Shown piece by piece: positions 20,841-30,193 of a stretch of 64,000 nt of DNA (position 1 is its first letter; the number at the start of each line of letters is the position of its first letter). The position numbers were made by a program, and so were the translations under genes. Below the pieces are notes generated by a model that saw nothing but the letters and a program-made list of their open reading frames with translations, had not been told where the DNA came from and made no database searches. This DNA comes from Limnohabitans sp. Jir61 (GTDB taxonomy: Bacteria; Pseudomonadota; Gammaproteobacteria; Burkholderiales; Burkholderiaceae_C). The stretch lies in contig NZ_NESD01000003.1 of the NCBI RefSeq assembly GCF_003063545.1, positions 1 to 64,000 on the forward strand, read 5' to 3'.

Positions 20841-22322
20841 ATGACCCAATTGCACAACATGACCGTGGCCCAACTGGCCCAAACACTCCAAACCAAGCAA
20901 GCCAGCGCTGTCGAAGTGGCCACGGCCTTTTTGGCACGCGCGGGCGGCAACCCGCACAACGCGTTTTTGGACATCAACAGCGAAGTGACGCTGGCTCAAG
21001 CCCAGGCCAGCGATGCCCGCATTGCCGCTGGCACAGCAGGCGCTTTGGAGGGCGTACCGATTGCGCACAAAGACGTGTTTGTCACCCGCGATTTCGCCAC
21101 AACCGCTGGCTCCAAAATTCTGAGCGGCTACCGCTCACCATTTGATGCCACCGTGGTTCAAAAGCTAGGCGCTGGCGTGAACGACCAAAACGGCGCCGGC
21201 ATGGTGAGCTTGGGCAAAGTCAACTGCGACGAGTTCGCCATGGGCTCAGCCAACGAAAACTCTGCCTACGGCCCAGTGACCAACCCTTGGGACACCTCGC
21301 GCGTACCTGGCGGCTCCTCCGGCGGCAGCGCTGCTGCAGTGGCCGCACGCTTGGCGCCCGCTGCCACAGGCACTGACACCGGTGGCTCGATTCGCCAACC
21401 GGCCAGCTTTTGCGGCATCACCGGCATCAAGCCAACCTATGGCCGCGCCAGTCGCTACGGCATGATTGCCTACGCATCAAGCCTTGACCAAGCAGGCCCC
21501 ATGGCTCGCACCGCCGAAGACTGTGCGTTACTGCTGTCTGCCATGTGCGGTGCTGATTTGGACCGCGATTCAACTTCGCTAGACGTGCCTGCCGAGAACT
21601 TCTCGGCCAAGCTCGGCGACAGCTTAACTGGCCTGCGTATTGGCATTCCCAAAGAGTTCTTTGGCGAAGGCCTCGCCGCCGACGTACGCACGACGATTGA
21701 CGCAGCGCTCAAAACGCTCGAAGCCCAAGGTGCCAAGCTCGTGCCCATCACTTTGCCGCGCACTGAGCTGGCCATTCCTGTGTACTACATCATCGCGCCC
21801 GCCGAAGCCAGCTCGAACCTGAGCCGCTTTGATGGCGTGAAGTTTGGCCACCGCGCCAAGGACTACACCGACCTCGTGAACATGTACAAAAAGACACGCG
21901 CCGAAGGCTTTGGCGAAGAGGTCAAACGCCGCATCATGACCGGCGCTTATGTGTTGAGCCACGGCTACTACGACGCGTACTACCTGCAAGCGCAAAAAAT
22001 TCGCCGCATGATCGCAGACGACTTTCAAAGCGCCTTTGCTGAGTGCGATGTGATTGCCGGCCCCGTGGCCCCCTCCGTCGCATGGAAATTGGGCAACAAC
22101 GCCAGCGACCCGTTGGCTGACTACTTAGCCGACATCTTCACACTGCCAGCCTCATTGGCTGGCTTGCCCGGCATGAGCATGCCCGTGGGTTTCGGCAAGG
22201 GCCATATGCCTGTGGGCATGCAGCTGATTGGCAACTATTTGCAAGAAGCGCGCTTGTTGAACGTCGCACACCAGTACCAATTGGCCACTGACCATCACCT
22301 CCAACAACCGGAGGGCATTTGA
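20841..22322 (+). CDS. gatA: Asp/Glu-tRNA(Asn/Gln) amidotransferase subunit A
   Basis: GatA, 493 residues, the amidase subunit that releases ammonia from glutamine for conversion of misacylated Glu-tRNA(Gln) or Asp-tRNA(Asn). The amidase signature with [13 protein letters not shown] is near residue 160, with [14 protein letters not shown] following; the Ser-cisSer-Lys triad residues (Lys in IAHKDVF near 74) are present. One base separates it from gatB. Burkholderiales use it mainly for Asn-tRNA where asparagine synthetase routes are limited. Confidence 0.97.
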   Translation: MTQLHNMTVAQLAQTLQTKQASAVEVATAFLARAGGNPHNAFLDINSEVTLAQAQASDARIAAGTAGALEGVPIAHKDVFVTRDFATTAGSKILSGYRSPFDATVVQKLGAGVNDQNGAGMVSLGKVNCDEFAMGSANENSAYGPVTNPWDTSRVPGGSSGGSAAAVAARLAPAATGTDTGGSIRQPASFCGITGIKPTYGRASRYGMIAYASSLDQAGPMARTAEDCALLLSAMCGADLDRDSTSLDVPAENFSAKLGDSLTGLRIGIPKEFFGEGLAADVRTTIDAALKTLEAQGAKLVPITLPRTELAIPVYYIIAPAEASSNLSRFDGVKFGHRAKDYTDLVNMYKKTRAEGFGEEVKRRIMTGAYVLSHGYYDAYYLQAQKIRRMIADDFQSAFAECDVIAGPVAPSVAWKLGNNASDPLADYLADIFTLPASLAGLPGMSMPVGFGKGHMPVGMQLIGNYLQEARLLNVAHQYQLATDHHLQQPEGI

Positions 22323-22323
22323 A

Positions 22324-23799
22324 ATGACAGCTAAATTAGTTCAAGGCTACGAAGTCGTCATTGGCTTCGAAACACACGCTCAACTCTCCACCAAGAGCAA
22401 AATTTTCAGCCGTGCCTCAGTGGCGTTCGGCGCAGAGCCCAATACGCAAGCTTGCGCGGTGGACATGGCCCTGCCAGGCACGCTGCCCGTGATGAACATC
22501 GGCGCAGTCGAACGCGCCATTGAGTTTGGCTTGGGCGTCAACGCACACATTGCCGAGCGCAGCATCTTTGCTCGCAAAAACTACTTCTACCCCGACCTGC
22601 CCAAGGGCTACCAAATCAGCCAGTTTGAAATTCCAGTGGTGCAAGGTGGCGAGGTGTCGTTCTTCTTGGAAGTTGGCAAAGAGACCGTGCACAAAACTGT
22701 GCGCCTAGAGCGTGCCCACCTCGAAGAAGACGCGGGCAAATCGTTACACGAAGATTTCATTGGGCAATCAGGCATCGACTTGAACCGTGCGGGCACACCA
22801 CTGCTAGAAATCGTCACGCAACCCGACATGCGCTCTAGCGAAGAAGCTGTGGCCTATGCCAAAGAACTGCACAAAATCGTCACGTGGATTGGCATTTGCG
22901 ACGGCAATATGCAAGAAGGCTCGTTCCGTTGCGACGCCAACGTTTCGGTGCGCAAGCCCGGGCAACCGTTGGGAACTCGCCGCGAAATCAAGAACTTGAA
23001 CAGCTTCAAGTTCATGCAACAAGCCATCGACTATGAAGTGCGCTGGCAAATCGACCAAATCGAAGACGGTCACGCCATCGAACAAGCAACGGTGTTGTTT
23101 GACCCTGACACGGGTGAAACACGCGCCATGCGCACCAAGGAAGACGCCGCTGACTACCGCTATTTCCCAGACCCAGACCTGCCACCGTTAGTCATTGGTC
23201 GCGATTGGGTTGAGCGCGTGAGAAGCGAAATGGCCGAGCTACCGCGCGTCATGGCTGAACGCTTTGTCAAAGACTACGCATTGCCCGAATACGACGCCAC
23301 TTTGCTCACACAAAGCAAAGCCACTGCCGCTTACTTCGAAGCCGCAGCCAAAGCCTGCGGCCAACCCAAATTGGCAAGCAACTGGATCATGGGTGAAGTC
23401 TCTCGCCGCTTGAACAGCGGTGAGGTGACGTTTGACAACATCCCTGTCAGCGCCGCACAACTGGGCGCATTGATCAGCCGTATCAGCGACAACACCATCA
23501 GTAACAGCGCTGCACGCCAAGTGTTTGAAGGTTTGTGGAATAAAGAAAGCCCCTCCGGTAGCGGCGAAGGCGATGTCGACGCACTCATCGAAGCCAAAGG
23601 CCTCAAACAAATCAACGACACGGGCGCGTTGGAAGCCATCATCGATGAAGTGCTGGCCGCCAACCCCAAGAACGTGGAAGAGTTCAAAGCGGGCAACGCC
23701 AAAGCCTTGAACGGTTTGGTCGGACCCATCATGAAGGCCAGCAAAGGCAAGGCAAACCCTGCGCAGGTCAATGAACTCTTGATGAAAAAACTGAGCTGA
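22324..23799 (+). CDS. gatB: Asp/Glu-tRNA(Asn/Gln) amidotransferase subunit B
   Basis: GatB, 491 residues, the kinase-like subunit that activates the misacylated tRNA's side chain by phosphorylation and binds the tRNA through a C-terminal YqeY-like tail. The start contains [34 protein letters not shown] [16 protein letters not shown] lies near residue 155. The C-terminal YqeY-type domain ([18 protein letters not shown]) is complete. A TRAP transporter operon follows after 26 bp, so read-through is possible. Confidence 0.97.
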   Translation: MTAKLVQGYEVVIGFETHAQLSTKSKIFSRASVAFGAEPNTQACAVDMALPGTLPVMNIGAVERAIEFGLGVNAHIAERSIFARKNYFYPDLPKGYQISQFEIPVVQGGEVSFFLEVGKETVHKTVRLERAHLEEDAGKSLHEDFIGQSGIDLNRAGTPLLEIVTQPDMRSSEEAVAYAKELHKIVTWIGICDGNMQEGSFRCDANVSVRKPGQPLGTRREIKNLNSFKFMQQAIDYEVRWQIDQIEDGHAIEQATVLFDPDTGETRAMRTKEDAADYRYFPDPDLPPLVIGRDWVERVRSEMAELPRVMAERFVKDYALPEYDATLLTQSKATAAYFEAAAKACGQPKLASNWIMGEVSRRLNSGEVTFDNIPVSAAQLGALISRISDNTISNSAARQVFEGLWNKESPSGSGEGDVDALIEAKGLKQINDTGALEAIIDEVLAANPKNVEEFKAGNAKALNGLVGPIMKASKGKANPAQVNELLMKKLS

Positions 23800-23825
23800 T
23801 CACAGCCGATATTGAGGAGACAACA

Positions 23826-24848
23826 ATGCACACATCCACTTTGCTTCGTCGCACACTGCTGGGCTTGGCTGCAGCTTCTGCACTGATGACAGCGAGCACA
23901 ACAGTCGTATGGGCTCAAAATGCAGCGGGCACCAAAACCCTATTGCGGATCTCTAGCCCTGCAGTGCCAGACGATTGGCACGGGAAGATGTGGGATGTGC
24001 TCAAGGAGTCGCTCAACAAGTCAGCGCCTAACCAGTACGACGTGCAAATCAACCTCAACGGTGCTTTGTTCAAGCAAGGTACAGAGCCCGCCGCGATGGC
24101 GCGTGGCAATTTGGAGTTGGCCTCTATCTCAGCGTTTGACATTGCCAAGCTAGTCCCTGAGTTTTCTATCTTCACAGCGGGCTATGTCATCCGCGATCCA
24201 AAGCACCAACAAAAGGTATTCAACGGACCCATCGGCGAAGAGTTGTTCAAAGCAGCGTCTGAAAAAATGGATGTCACCATCCTTGCCACCGCCTATTTGG
24301 GTACGCGTCAACTCAACTTGCGCGACACGCGCAAAGTCAACACGCCCGCCGACCTCAAAGGTGTGAAGTTGCGCATGCCCGGCTCCAAAGAGTGGTTGTT
24401 TTTAGGAGACTCACTGGGCGCTACTGCCACACCACTTGCATTTGGCGAGGTGTACATGGGCCTCAAAACCGGCACCATTGACGGCCAAGACAACCCACTA
24501 CCTACCGTGCGCGCAGCCAAGTTTTATGAAGTCACGCAGCAAATCGTGTTGACCAACCATTTGGTGGATAGTTTGTTCATTGCTGTATCCAACAAAACTT
24601 GGAACAGCCTCTCCGCTTCAGAACAAAAGAATCTCAAAGCTGCTGCGCAAGCGGCTGCTAAGTTCAACAACGAGAACCGGATCAAGGAAGAAGCGCAAAT
24701 TTTGGATTTCTTCAAAAAGCAAGGCTTGAAAGTGAACAAGCCGCACGAAGAGGCTTTCAGACAAACCGTTCAAGCAGCCTACGACAAATCTGAAATGGCG
24801 CAAAGCTGGCCCAAGGGCTTGATTGAGCGCATCAACGCAAGCAAATAA
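23826..24848 (+). CDS. dctP: TRAP transporter substrate-binding protein (DctP family)
   Basis: A 340-residue periplasmic solute receptor of the DctP family. The signal peptide covers about residues 1-33 and ends in TVVWAQ-A. The ligand-clamping Arg typical of TRAP receptors is in VKLRMPGSKEW near residue 180, followed by ATPLAFGEVYMGLKTGTIDGQDNP. It binds a carboxylate ligand that cannot be named. The gene is preceded by TGAGGAGACAACA, a strong ribosome-binding site, and followed after 2 bp by dctQ. Confidence 0.95.
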   Translation: MHTSTLLRRTLLGLAAASALMTASTTVVWAQNAAGTKTLLRISSPAVPDDWHGKMWDVLKESLNKSAPNQYDVQINLNGALFKQGTEPAAMARGNLELASISAFDIAKLVPEFSIFTAGYVIRDPKHQQKVFNGPIGEELFKAASEKMDVTILATAYLGTRQLNLRDTRKVNTPADLKGVKLRMPGSKEWLFLGDSLGATATPLAFGEVYMGLKTGTIDGQDNPLPTVRAAKFYEVTQQIVLTNHLVDSLFIAVSNKTWNSLSASEQKNLKAAAQAAAKFNNENRIKEEAQILDFFKKQGLKVNKPHEEAFRQTVQAAYDKSEMAQSWPKGLIERINASK

Positions 24849-24850
24849 AA

Positions 24851-25327
24851 ATGCTCTTGCGAAAAATCGCAAATGCTGTGGGAGGCTTGCTCTTCCTCGC
24901 ACTGTTCTTCACTTTTCTTGTGCAAATCATTGCGCGATTTATTTTTAACCAGCCTTTGCCTTGGAGCGACGAGCTGGCCGTCATCTTGTATTTGTGGGTC
25001 ATCTTGTGGGCCTGCGCATTTGTTGTTCCCGAAAAAGAACATGTCATGTTCGATTTGGTATGGAACAGCGTCAACCCCTCTACACGTCGACTGATGCGCA
25101 TGGTTGGCCACACACTCATCGGCGGTTTGTCTATCGCGGCGATTCCTGCCAGTTGGGAATATGTGCACTTCATGGCACGCGAAAAAACAGCAGTGCTAGG
25201 TCTGTCGTTTGAATGGGTGTTTCTGCCTTTCGTGTTGCTACTGGTGTCATTGGCAGCACGCAGCTGGCACGGCTTGGTGCAAGCCATGAACAACCGCGAC
25301 TCAGATATTCACGAGGTCAAGCCATGA
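24851..25327 (+). CDS. dctQ: TRAP transporter small membrane subunit (DctQ family)
   Basis: A 158-residue protein with four membrane segments, the small permease subunit of a TRAP transporter. The conserved FFTFLVQIIARFIF and PWSDELAVILYLWVILWACA segments are typical. It sits between the receptor and the large subunit, and its TGA overlaps the dctM ATG. Confidence 0.93.
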   Translation: MLLRKIANAVGGLLFLALFFTFLVQIIARFIFNQPLPWSDELAVILYLWVILWACAFVVPEKEHVMFDLVWNSVNPSTRRLMRMVGHTLIGGLSIAAIPASWEYVHFMAREKTAVLGLSFEWVFLPFVLLLVSLAARSWHGLVQAMNNRDSDIHEVKP

Positions 25328-26631
25328 CGATGACGCCCCTCAGCGCCCTCGCCGCCGTGTTGGTGCTGGGTATGTTGCTTCGTATGCCCATTGGTTTTTC
25401 CATGCTCATGTCCGGTGTGGCTTACCTCATCACCAAAGGCCAAGACTTAGGATTGGTGGCCGAGCAAGTGAGCAACGGGCTGTACAACAGTTATGTGCTG
25501 CTGGCCGTACCCCTGTTTGTGTTTGCTGCCAACTTGATGAACGCAGGCACCGTGAGCGAACGCATTTTTGATTTCTGCCGCATCTTGGTAGGCCGCATGC
25601 GCGGTGGGTTGGCGCAGGTGGATATTTTGGTCAGCGTCATCTTCTCAGGCATGAGTGGCAGCGCCATTGCCGATGCCGCGGGCCCAGGCCTCGTGACGAT
25701 TCGCCAGATGCTCAAGAAGCCCGAATACACACGCGGCTTTGCGGGTGCGGTGGTGGTGGCCAGCGCCACGCTGGGCCCCATCATTCCACCGTCCATCCCT
25801 ATGGTGATTTACGCGCTGGTTTCAGGCGCATCCGTTGGCGCTTTGTTCTTAGGCGGCGTAGTGCCAGGTTTGTTGATGACGGTGCTCATGATGTGCGTGG
25901 TGCACTTCATTGCCACCAAACGCAACATGCCACGCGAAGAGCCTATTCCCATGCACGAATGGCCCAGCATTCTGTTTCGCGGCGCGTTGCCTCTGTCTAT
26001 GCCCATCGTGTTGCTTGGGGGCATTTACTCGGGCGCGTTCACGCCCACTGAGGCTGCAGCTGTTGCCGCATTGCACGCGCTGATTTTGTCTACTGTGGTG
26101 TACCGCGCGTTGACTTGGCGCAGCTTTTGGGGCGTGGTGATGGAGTCCACGCGGGCGAGTGCGGTCATCACTATCATCTTGGCAGGCTCATTCATCTTGA
26201 ACTACGCCTTCACCGCTGAGCAGGTGCCGCAACACATGGCCGCGTGGGTGGACAGCATGCAGCTCAGCCGCATTCAGTTCTTACTGATGGTCAACGTGCT
26301 GTTCTTGGTGCTAGGCTGCTTTCTTGACGTGTCGGTGCTGCTGCTGGTGTTTGTGCCCATGCTCTTGCCTGCTGTGAATGTTCTGGGTATTGACCTCGTT
26401 CACTTTGGCGTCTTGGTCGTGCTCAACATGATGATTGGCCTGATTCATCCACCCTTTGGCATGCTGCTGTTTGTCACCAAAGCCCTCACCGGCATTCCTA
26501 TTGGCGAGATGATGCGCGAAGGCTGGATGTTTTTGGTGATGCTGTTGGGCTTGTTACTTGCCCTGACGTTTCTCCCGGAGCTGGTACTTTGGTTGCCACG
26601 CACCATGGGCTACGGCGTGGCTGCCACATGA
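25324..26631 (+). CDS. dctM: TRAP transporter large permease subunit (DctM family)
   Basis: A 435-residue polytopic protein with about 12 hydrophobic segments, the ion-coupled permease of the TRAP system. Family features include GMSGSAIADAAGPGLV near residue 115, GPIIPPSIPMVIYAL near 155, and GLIHPPFGMLLFV near residue 375. The ATG at 25324 overlaps the dctQ stop; an upstream in-frame ATG at 25213 lies within dctQ and is rejected. The transporter is not next to any enzyme gene that would reveal its substrate. Confidence 0.95.
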   Translation: MTMTPLSALAAVLVLGMLLRMPIGFSMLMSGVAYLITKGQDLGLVAEQVSNGLYNSYVLLAVPLFVFAANLMNAGTVSERIFDFCRILVGRMRGGLAQVDILVSVIFSGMSGSAIADAAGPGLVTIRQMLKKPEYTRGFAGAVVVASATLGPIIPPSIPMVIYALVSGASVGALFLGGVVPGLLMTVLMMCVVHFIATKRNMPREEPIPMHEWPSILFRGALPLSMPIVLLGGIYSGAFTPTEAAAVAALHALILSTVVYRALTWRSFWGVVMESTRASAVITIILAGSFILNYAFTAEQVPQHMAAWVDSMQLSRIQFLLMVNVLFLVLGCFLDVSVLLLVFVPMLLPAVNVLGIDLVHFGVLVVLNMMIGLIHPPFGMLLFVTKALTGIPIGEMMREGWMFLVMLLGLLLALTFLPELVLWLPRTMGYGVAAT

Positions 26632-26687
26632 TTTTTTGAAGGCTCAAGCCGATCGTCCATTTGCCTGGTCAATTGTTGAAACTAGCG

Positions 26688-26722
26688 CAGGCGCATCGCT
26701 CTTCGTGCGCATGGTGCGCTGA
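26688..26722. terminator. Imperfect hairpin between convergent dctM and metzincin gene
   Basis: AGCGCA/TGCGCT and inner GCGCA/TGCGC stems enclose a short loop. It lies between two convergent genes, where a shared stop is expected. There is no T-run on either strand, so it is only a weak candidate. Confidence 0.3.
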
Positions 26723-26738
26723 CCAAATTCAATAACTG

Positions 26739-28076
26739 TTACGGTATGTCTGCCCTTTTGCGCAAAAATTTTGCTGCCGCTTTACTCGATTCAGTCGCCC
26801 AATCAACATCGATTTTCTGAGCTGCAATCCGTTCAGGTTTTCGTCCCACAGCACCAGCAGAAATGCCATTTGGTTCAAATTGCGTCGCTTGGAATCCTGA
26901 CAGGGCCAGTTCCGTTAAATAAGCTCTGGCTTGCGCGTTCGGACTCTGTGCCAAAGCGCCTATGCCCATATGCGCCAATCTTTGACATGCTTTCAGCTCA
27001 TCTGCACCAGCGCCGCTCGCACACCAAAAGCTAGGGCGTGTCGCCCGAATCACCATAGCCGTGGCTTGATCTGTCACATCTGGTGTTTCATTTTTCGCCA
27101 ACGCAATGATGGCTATCTCTTTCATCTCACGCAAATGGCTGGCTGGCCTTTGCTGTGCATAAGTCATCACAACCGCTGCTGATTGCGTACCACCTAATTG
27201 ACCTAACACGGCCAAAGCATTGGCTTGCACGCTTGGCGACTCCTGATCATTGAGAAGCTGAGCCAAAGGCAACAACTCTGCATCGCTGAGTGTTTTGAAT
27301 GGACTCAAATCCAAACCATGCAAACCTGCATGACGCACCTGTGTCGCCACATCTGTTGCAGCCATCGGTTGCGTTCGCAACGCAGGCAACTGAGCTGTCA
27401 CCGCAGCCTGCACCACTTTCGGCTGAAGCGATTCGCCTAAGTTGCCATATTGGCGTACCTCATAACGTTCGAGTTCGGTAGAGTAAGGCTGCGGAGTGGG
27501 TGTCATCACGCGATGCAAATCATTGGCATGCCCTAATTGCACCGAATGCCCCATTTCATGCAGCCACAAGATATGGTCTGTTGTTCCGTAGTTGCTAGAT
27601 GCTCCATCCACTGTGCCTTGAACCACAACGGTTGGACTACCAACCGGCGTGCACCCTAATATCACGGTGGTTTCGACAGTGTGATTGCCGCAGCTCCAAA
27701 TTTTATTGGTGATGAACAGGCGCAGCTGTTTGTTGTTTTCGCTGCGTATACGGCTGCTCATGCGTAAGATGTCTTGCGAGTACAAGTCTTCCCAGTTGTC
27801 GCTGATTTGTATGTTGGGCAGCACATCAAATTGAATGTCGATGCCTCGATCACGCAAAGTTTGCTGAACGCCTGACAATACAGCCTGCACCTCTGCTAGG
27901 TCGTAATGACTGATACTCTGGTCTGCAGCCCGGTACACCTGCACCTTGACTGGATGCGACACGCCAGATGTCTCTGAATACACCAAAGGCTGAGTCGCCA
28001 CACAAGCACTCAGCAATGATGCAACGCCAACAGCCCAGGCTGTGCGACCCAATGTGGCAATGGATTGAAACCCCAT
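26739..28076 (-). CDS. Metzincin-like zinc metalloprotease lipoprotein with C-terminal repeat domain
   Basis: A 445-residue lipoprotein that I do not recognise as a named family. The ATG at 28076 gives a signal peptide with lipobox LSAC (near residue 25). Near residue 175 is HEMGHSVQLGH, a full HExxHxxGxxH zinc site, followed by HRVMTP, which fits the Met-turn of metzincins (matrixin/astacin type). The preceding region has DWEDLYSQDILRMSSRIR and a secretion-like beta region. The C-terminal 200 residues (LSDAELLPLAQLLNDQES, VLGQLGGTQSAAVV) look like HEAT-type helical repeats. Convergent with dctM; pyrE lies upstream on the same strand but 75 bp away. Substrate unknown. Confidence 0.75.
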   Translation of the reverse strand: MGFQSIATLGRTAWAVGVASLLSACVATQPLVYSETSGVSHPVKVQVYRAADQSISHYDLAEVQAVLSGVQQTLRDRGIDIQFDVLPNIQISDNWEDLYSQDILRMSSRIRSENNKQLRLFITNKIWSCGNHTVETTVILGCTPVGSPTVVVQGTVDGASSNYGTTDHILWLHEMGHSVQLGHANDLHRVMTPTPQPYSTELERYEVRQYGNLGESLQPKVVQAAVTAQLPALRTQPMAATDVATQVRHAGLHGLDLSPFKTLSDAELLPLAQLLNDQESPSVQANALAVLGQLGGTQSAAVVMTYAQQRPASHLREMKEIAIIALAKNETPDVTDQATAMVIRATRPSFWCASGAGADELKACQRLAHMGIGALAQSPNAQARAYLTELALSGFQATQFEPNGISAGAVGRKPERIAAQKIDVDWATESSKAAAKFLRKRADIP

Positions 28077-28151
28077 ATGCGTCCCCTGTCTATTTTGAAA
28101 ACACCTATTTGAAAATAGATGCCTCGACAAAGGTGCATGTCTCGGTTCAGA

Positions 28152-28847
28152 TCACACGCCGTAACGCTCTCGATAGGTTTGCGTGCGGTCTAAATGTTCG
28201 GCCATATCGCCCGTGGCATGCGCGCTCAAATAAGTCAACAAGTCACTCAGCTCTGCAATTGCACACACCTGCAGCCCGACTTGCTCACGCACGTATTGCA
28301 CGGCACTGTAAGGCACGTCTTTTGTCGAGCCATCGGCTTGTTTTTCAGTGGCCATTTCTTGGCGATCCAGCGCAATCGCCACAGCGTGTGGTGTGGCACC
28401 TGCGGCTTTGATCAGGGCGATGGATTCACGAGCCGCAGTGCCTGCGCTCATCACGTCGTCCACGATCAACACGCGACCTTTGAGTGGCGCACCCACCAAG
28501 CTGCCGCCTTCGCCGTGGTCTTTGGCTTCTTTGCGGTTGTAGGCAAAGGGCACGTTCTTGCCCAAACGGGCCAGCTCAATCGCCACAGCTGCGCCCAAAG
28601 GAATGCCTTTGTAGGCGGGGCCAAAAATCATGTCGAACTCGATGCCGCTTTGTACCAAGCGTTGCGCGTAAAAGCTGGCGAGCTTGCCCAATTTCGCGCC
28701 ATCGTCAAACAAACCGGCATTGAAGAAGTAAGGGCTCATGCGGCCCGCTTTGGTTTTGAACTCCCCAAATTTCAGTACGCCACAATCCAGCGAAAATTGC
28801 ACAAATTCTTGTGCCAACGCATCGTTGGCAGCCACACTCTGACTCAT
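28152..28847 (-). CDS. pyrE: Orotate phosphoribosyltransferase
   Basis: PyrE, 231 residues, transfers orotate to PRPP to give orotidine 5'-phosphate in pyrimidine synthesis. The PRPP-binding motif VLIVDDVMSAGTA is near residue 130, and YNRKEAKDHGEGG is the flexible catalytic loop. The start MSQSVAANDALAQEFVQF is plausible; only 11 bp separate its ATG from the TTG of exodeoxyribonuclease III on the other strand, so each promoter must lie inside the other gene. Confidence 0.96.
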   Translation of the reverse strand: MSQSVAANDALAQEFVQFSLDCGVLKFGEFKTKAGRMSPYFFNAGLFDDGAKLGKLASFYAQRLVQSGIEFDMIFGPAYKGIPLGAAVAIELARLGKNVPFAYNRKEAKDHGEGGSLVGAPLKGRVLIVDDVMSAGTAARESIALIKAAGATPHAVAIALDRQEMATEKQADGSTKDVPYSAVQYVREQVGLQVCAIAELSDLLTYLSAHATGDMAEHLDRTQTYRERYGV

Positions 28848-28858
28848 GGGGAAATTCC

Positions 28859-29650
28859 TTGTTCAAACTAACCAGCCTCAACCTCAACGGCATTCGTTCG
28901 GCCGCCCGCAAGGGCGTGGAAGCTTGGCTCGAAAAAGCCAGCCCTGATTGTATTTGCGTCCAAGAAATCAAAGCCCAAGCCTCCGATGTCGTGGGTAGCT
29001 TCGACACCTTGGCCGGTTTGAAAGGCCACTTTCACTACGCCCAGAAAAAAGGCTACTCGGGCGTGGGCGTGTACACCAAGCACGAGCCCAGCGATGTGAT
29101 CGTGGGTTTTGACGGCGGCGAGTTCGATGCCGAAGGCCGCTACATCGAGCTGCGTTTTGACACGCCCACACAAAAACTGTCCATCATCAGCAGCTACTTT
29201 CCCAGCGGATCATCCGGCCCTGAGCGCCAAGAAGCCAAGTACCGTTTCTTAGATGCCATGTATCCACACCTGCAAGCTTTGAAGAACGGCCGCGAGTTTG
29301 TGCTCTGCGGCGATATCAACATCGCCCACAAAGAAGCTGACTTGAAGAACTGGAAAGGCAACCAAAAGAACAGCGGCTTCTTGCCCGAAGAACGTGCGTG
29401 GATGACCAAGCTCACCACCGAAGGCGGCATTGTGGATGTTTACCGACAGCTAGAGCCGGACGCCACCGACGCCGCCTACACCTGGTGGAGCAACCGCGGC
29501 CAAGCCTATGCGAACAACGTGGGTTGGCGTTTGGACTACCACTTGGCCACGCCAGCACTCGCGGCCAAAGCCAGGGAAACGAACACTTTCAAAGACATCA
29601 AATTCAGTGACCATGCGCCGCACACGATTGCCTATGAGGGTTTGATTTAA
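28859..29650 (+). CDS. xth: Exodeoxyribonuclease III (AP endonuclease)
   Basis: A 263-residue exonuclease III/ExoA family enzyme, which cuts at abasic sites and trims 3' ends during base-excision repair. Family motifs: LNLNGIRSA at the N terminus, CVQEIKAQ near residue 34 (metal-binding Glu), GDINIAHKEADLKN near residue 160 and SDHAPH at the C terminus (catalytic Asp-His). I use the TTG at 28859 as the start, giving MFKLTSLNLNG as in homologues; GGGGAAA is a weak upstream site. A longer ATG start at 28811 would overlap pyrE. Confidence 0.93.
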   Translation: MFKLTSLNLNGIRSAARKGVEAWLEKASPDCICVQEIKAQASDVVGSFDTLAGLKGHFHYAQKKGYSGVGVYTKHEPSDVIVGFDGGEFDAEGRYIELRFDTPTQKLSIISSYFPSGSSGPERQEAKYRFLDAMYPHLQALKNGREFVLCGDINIAHKEADLKNWKGNQKNSGFLPEERAWMTKLTTEGGIVDVYRQLEPDATDAAYTWWSNRGQAYANNVGWRLDYHLATPALAAKARETNTFKDIKFSDHAPHTIAYEGLI

Positions 29651-29658
29651 AGACGGAC

Positions 29659-29979
29659 ATGCGTGAGCGTCACAACGTCTACGTGATTGAGTTGGACAAG
29701 GACGTCTTGTACGAAGCCAAGTTCAAAAAAGCCAATCCCGATTACGTCACTGGCAAGCCCTGCGTCTACGTGGGCATGACGGGCCACGACCCAGATCATC
29801 GCTTCGACCAACACAAAGCGGGCATCAAATCCAACAAGTACGCCATGAAATACGGCATACGGTTGATGCCTGAGATCTATGAAAAGCTCAATCCCATGCC
29901 CTATGGAGATGCCCAATACATGGAAGTTGACTTAGCGATCAGACTGCAAAAACTGGGCTACGGGGTGTGGCAGAACTAA
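29659..29979 (+). CDS. Small GIY-YIG-like protein
   Basis: A 106-residue protein whose core resembles a lone GIY-YIG nuclease domain: NVYVIEL (in place of GIY), then CVYVGMTG (YIG position) near residue 36, HRFDQHKAG with Arg and His, and a late Glu in YMEVDLAIRLQKLGYGVW. Catalytic positions of the family (Tyr, Arg, His, Glu) can all be assigned, though the first motif is atypical. It starts 8 bp after exodeoxyribonuclease III and may be co-transcribed with it, which hints at a DNA-related role. No extra binding domain is present. Confidence 0.6.
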   Translation: MRERHNVYVIELDKDVLYEAKFKKANPDYVTGKPCVYVGMTGHDPDHRFDQHKAGIKSNKYAMKYGIRLMPEIYEKLNPMPYGDAQYMEVDLAIRLQKLGYGVWQN

Positions 29980-30017
29980 TTTTTGCAAAAATCCCGATAC
30001 ACATTAAGATACAAAGC

Positions 30018-30188
30018 ATGAAAAAGCTGCCGAAAATTGAATTGAATCAGTTGACGCCATTTGCGGTGGGCGTGTCTATTTTGGGGTTTTGCCTGATGCA
30101 AACAGACACGCTGATGAATCTTGGCGCGATTCTGTTTTCGCTTGGACTGCTGCCTCTGGCCGTGATGGTTTCTAAATACAAAGATTGA
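30018..30188 (+). CDS. Small two-helix membrane protein
   Basis: A 56-residue protein starting MKKLPKIELNQLTPFAVGV with two hydrophobic stretches (PFAVGVSILGFCLM and LGAILFSLGLLPLAVMV) and a short polar end VSKYKD. I prefer the ATG at 30018 over the in-frame ATG at 29967, which overlaps the preceding gene. No known family was recognised. It is convergent with the outer-membrane protein gene after ureG (5 bp between stops). Confidence 0.55.
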   Translation: MKKLPKIELNQLTPFAVGVSILGFCLMQTDTLMNLGAILFSLGLLPLAVMVSKYKD

Positions 30189-30193
30189 TCAAC

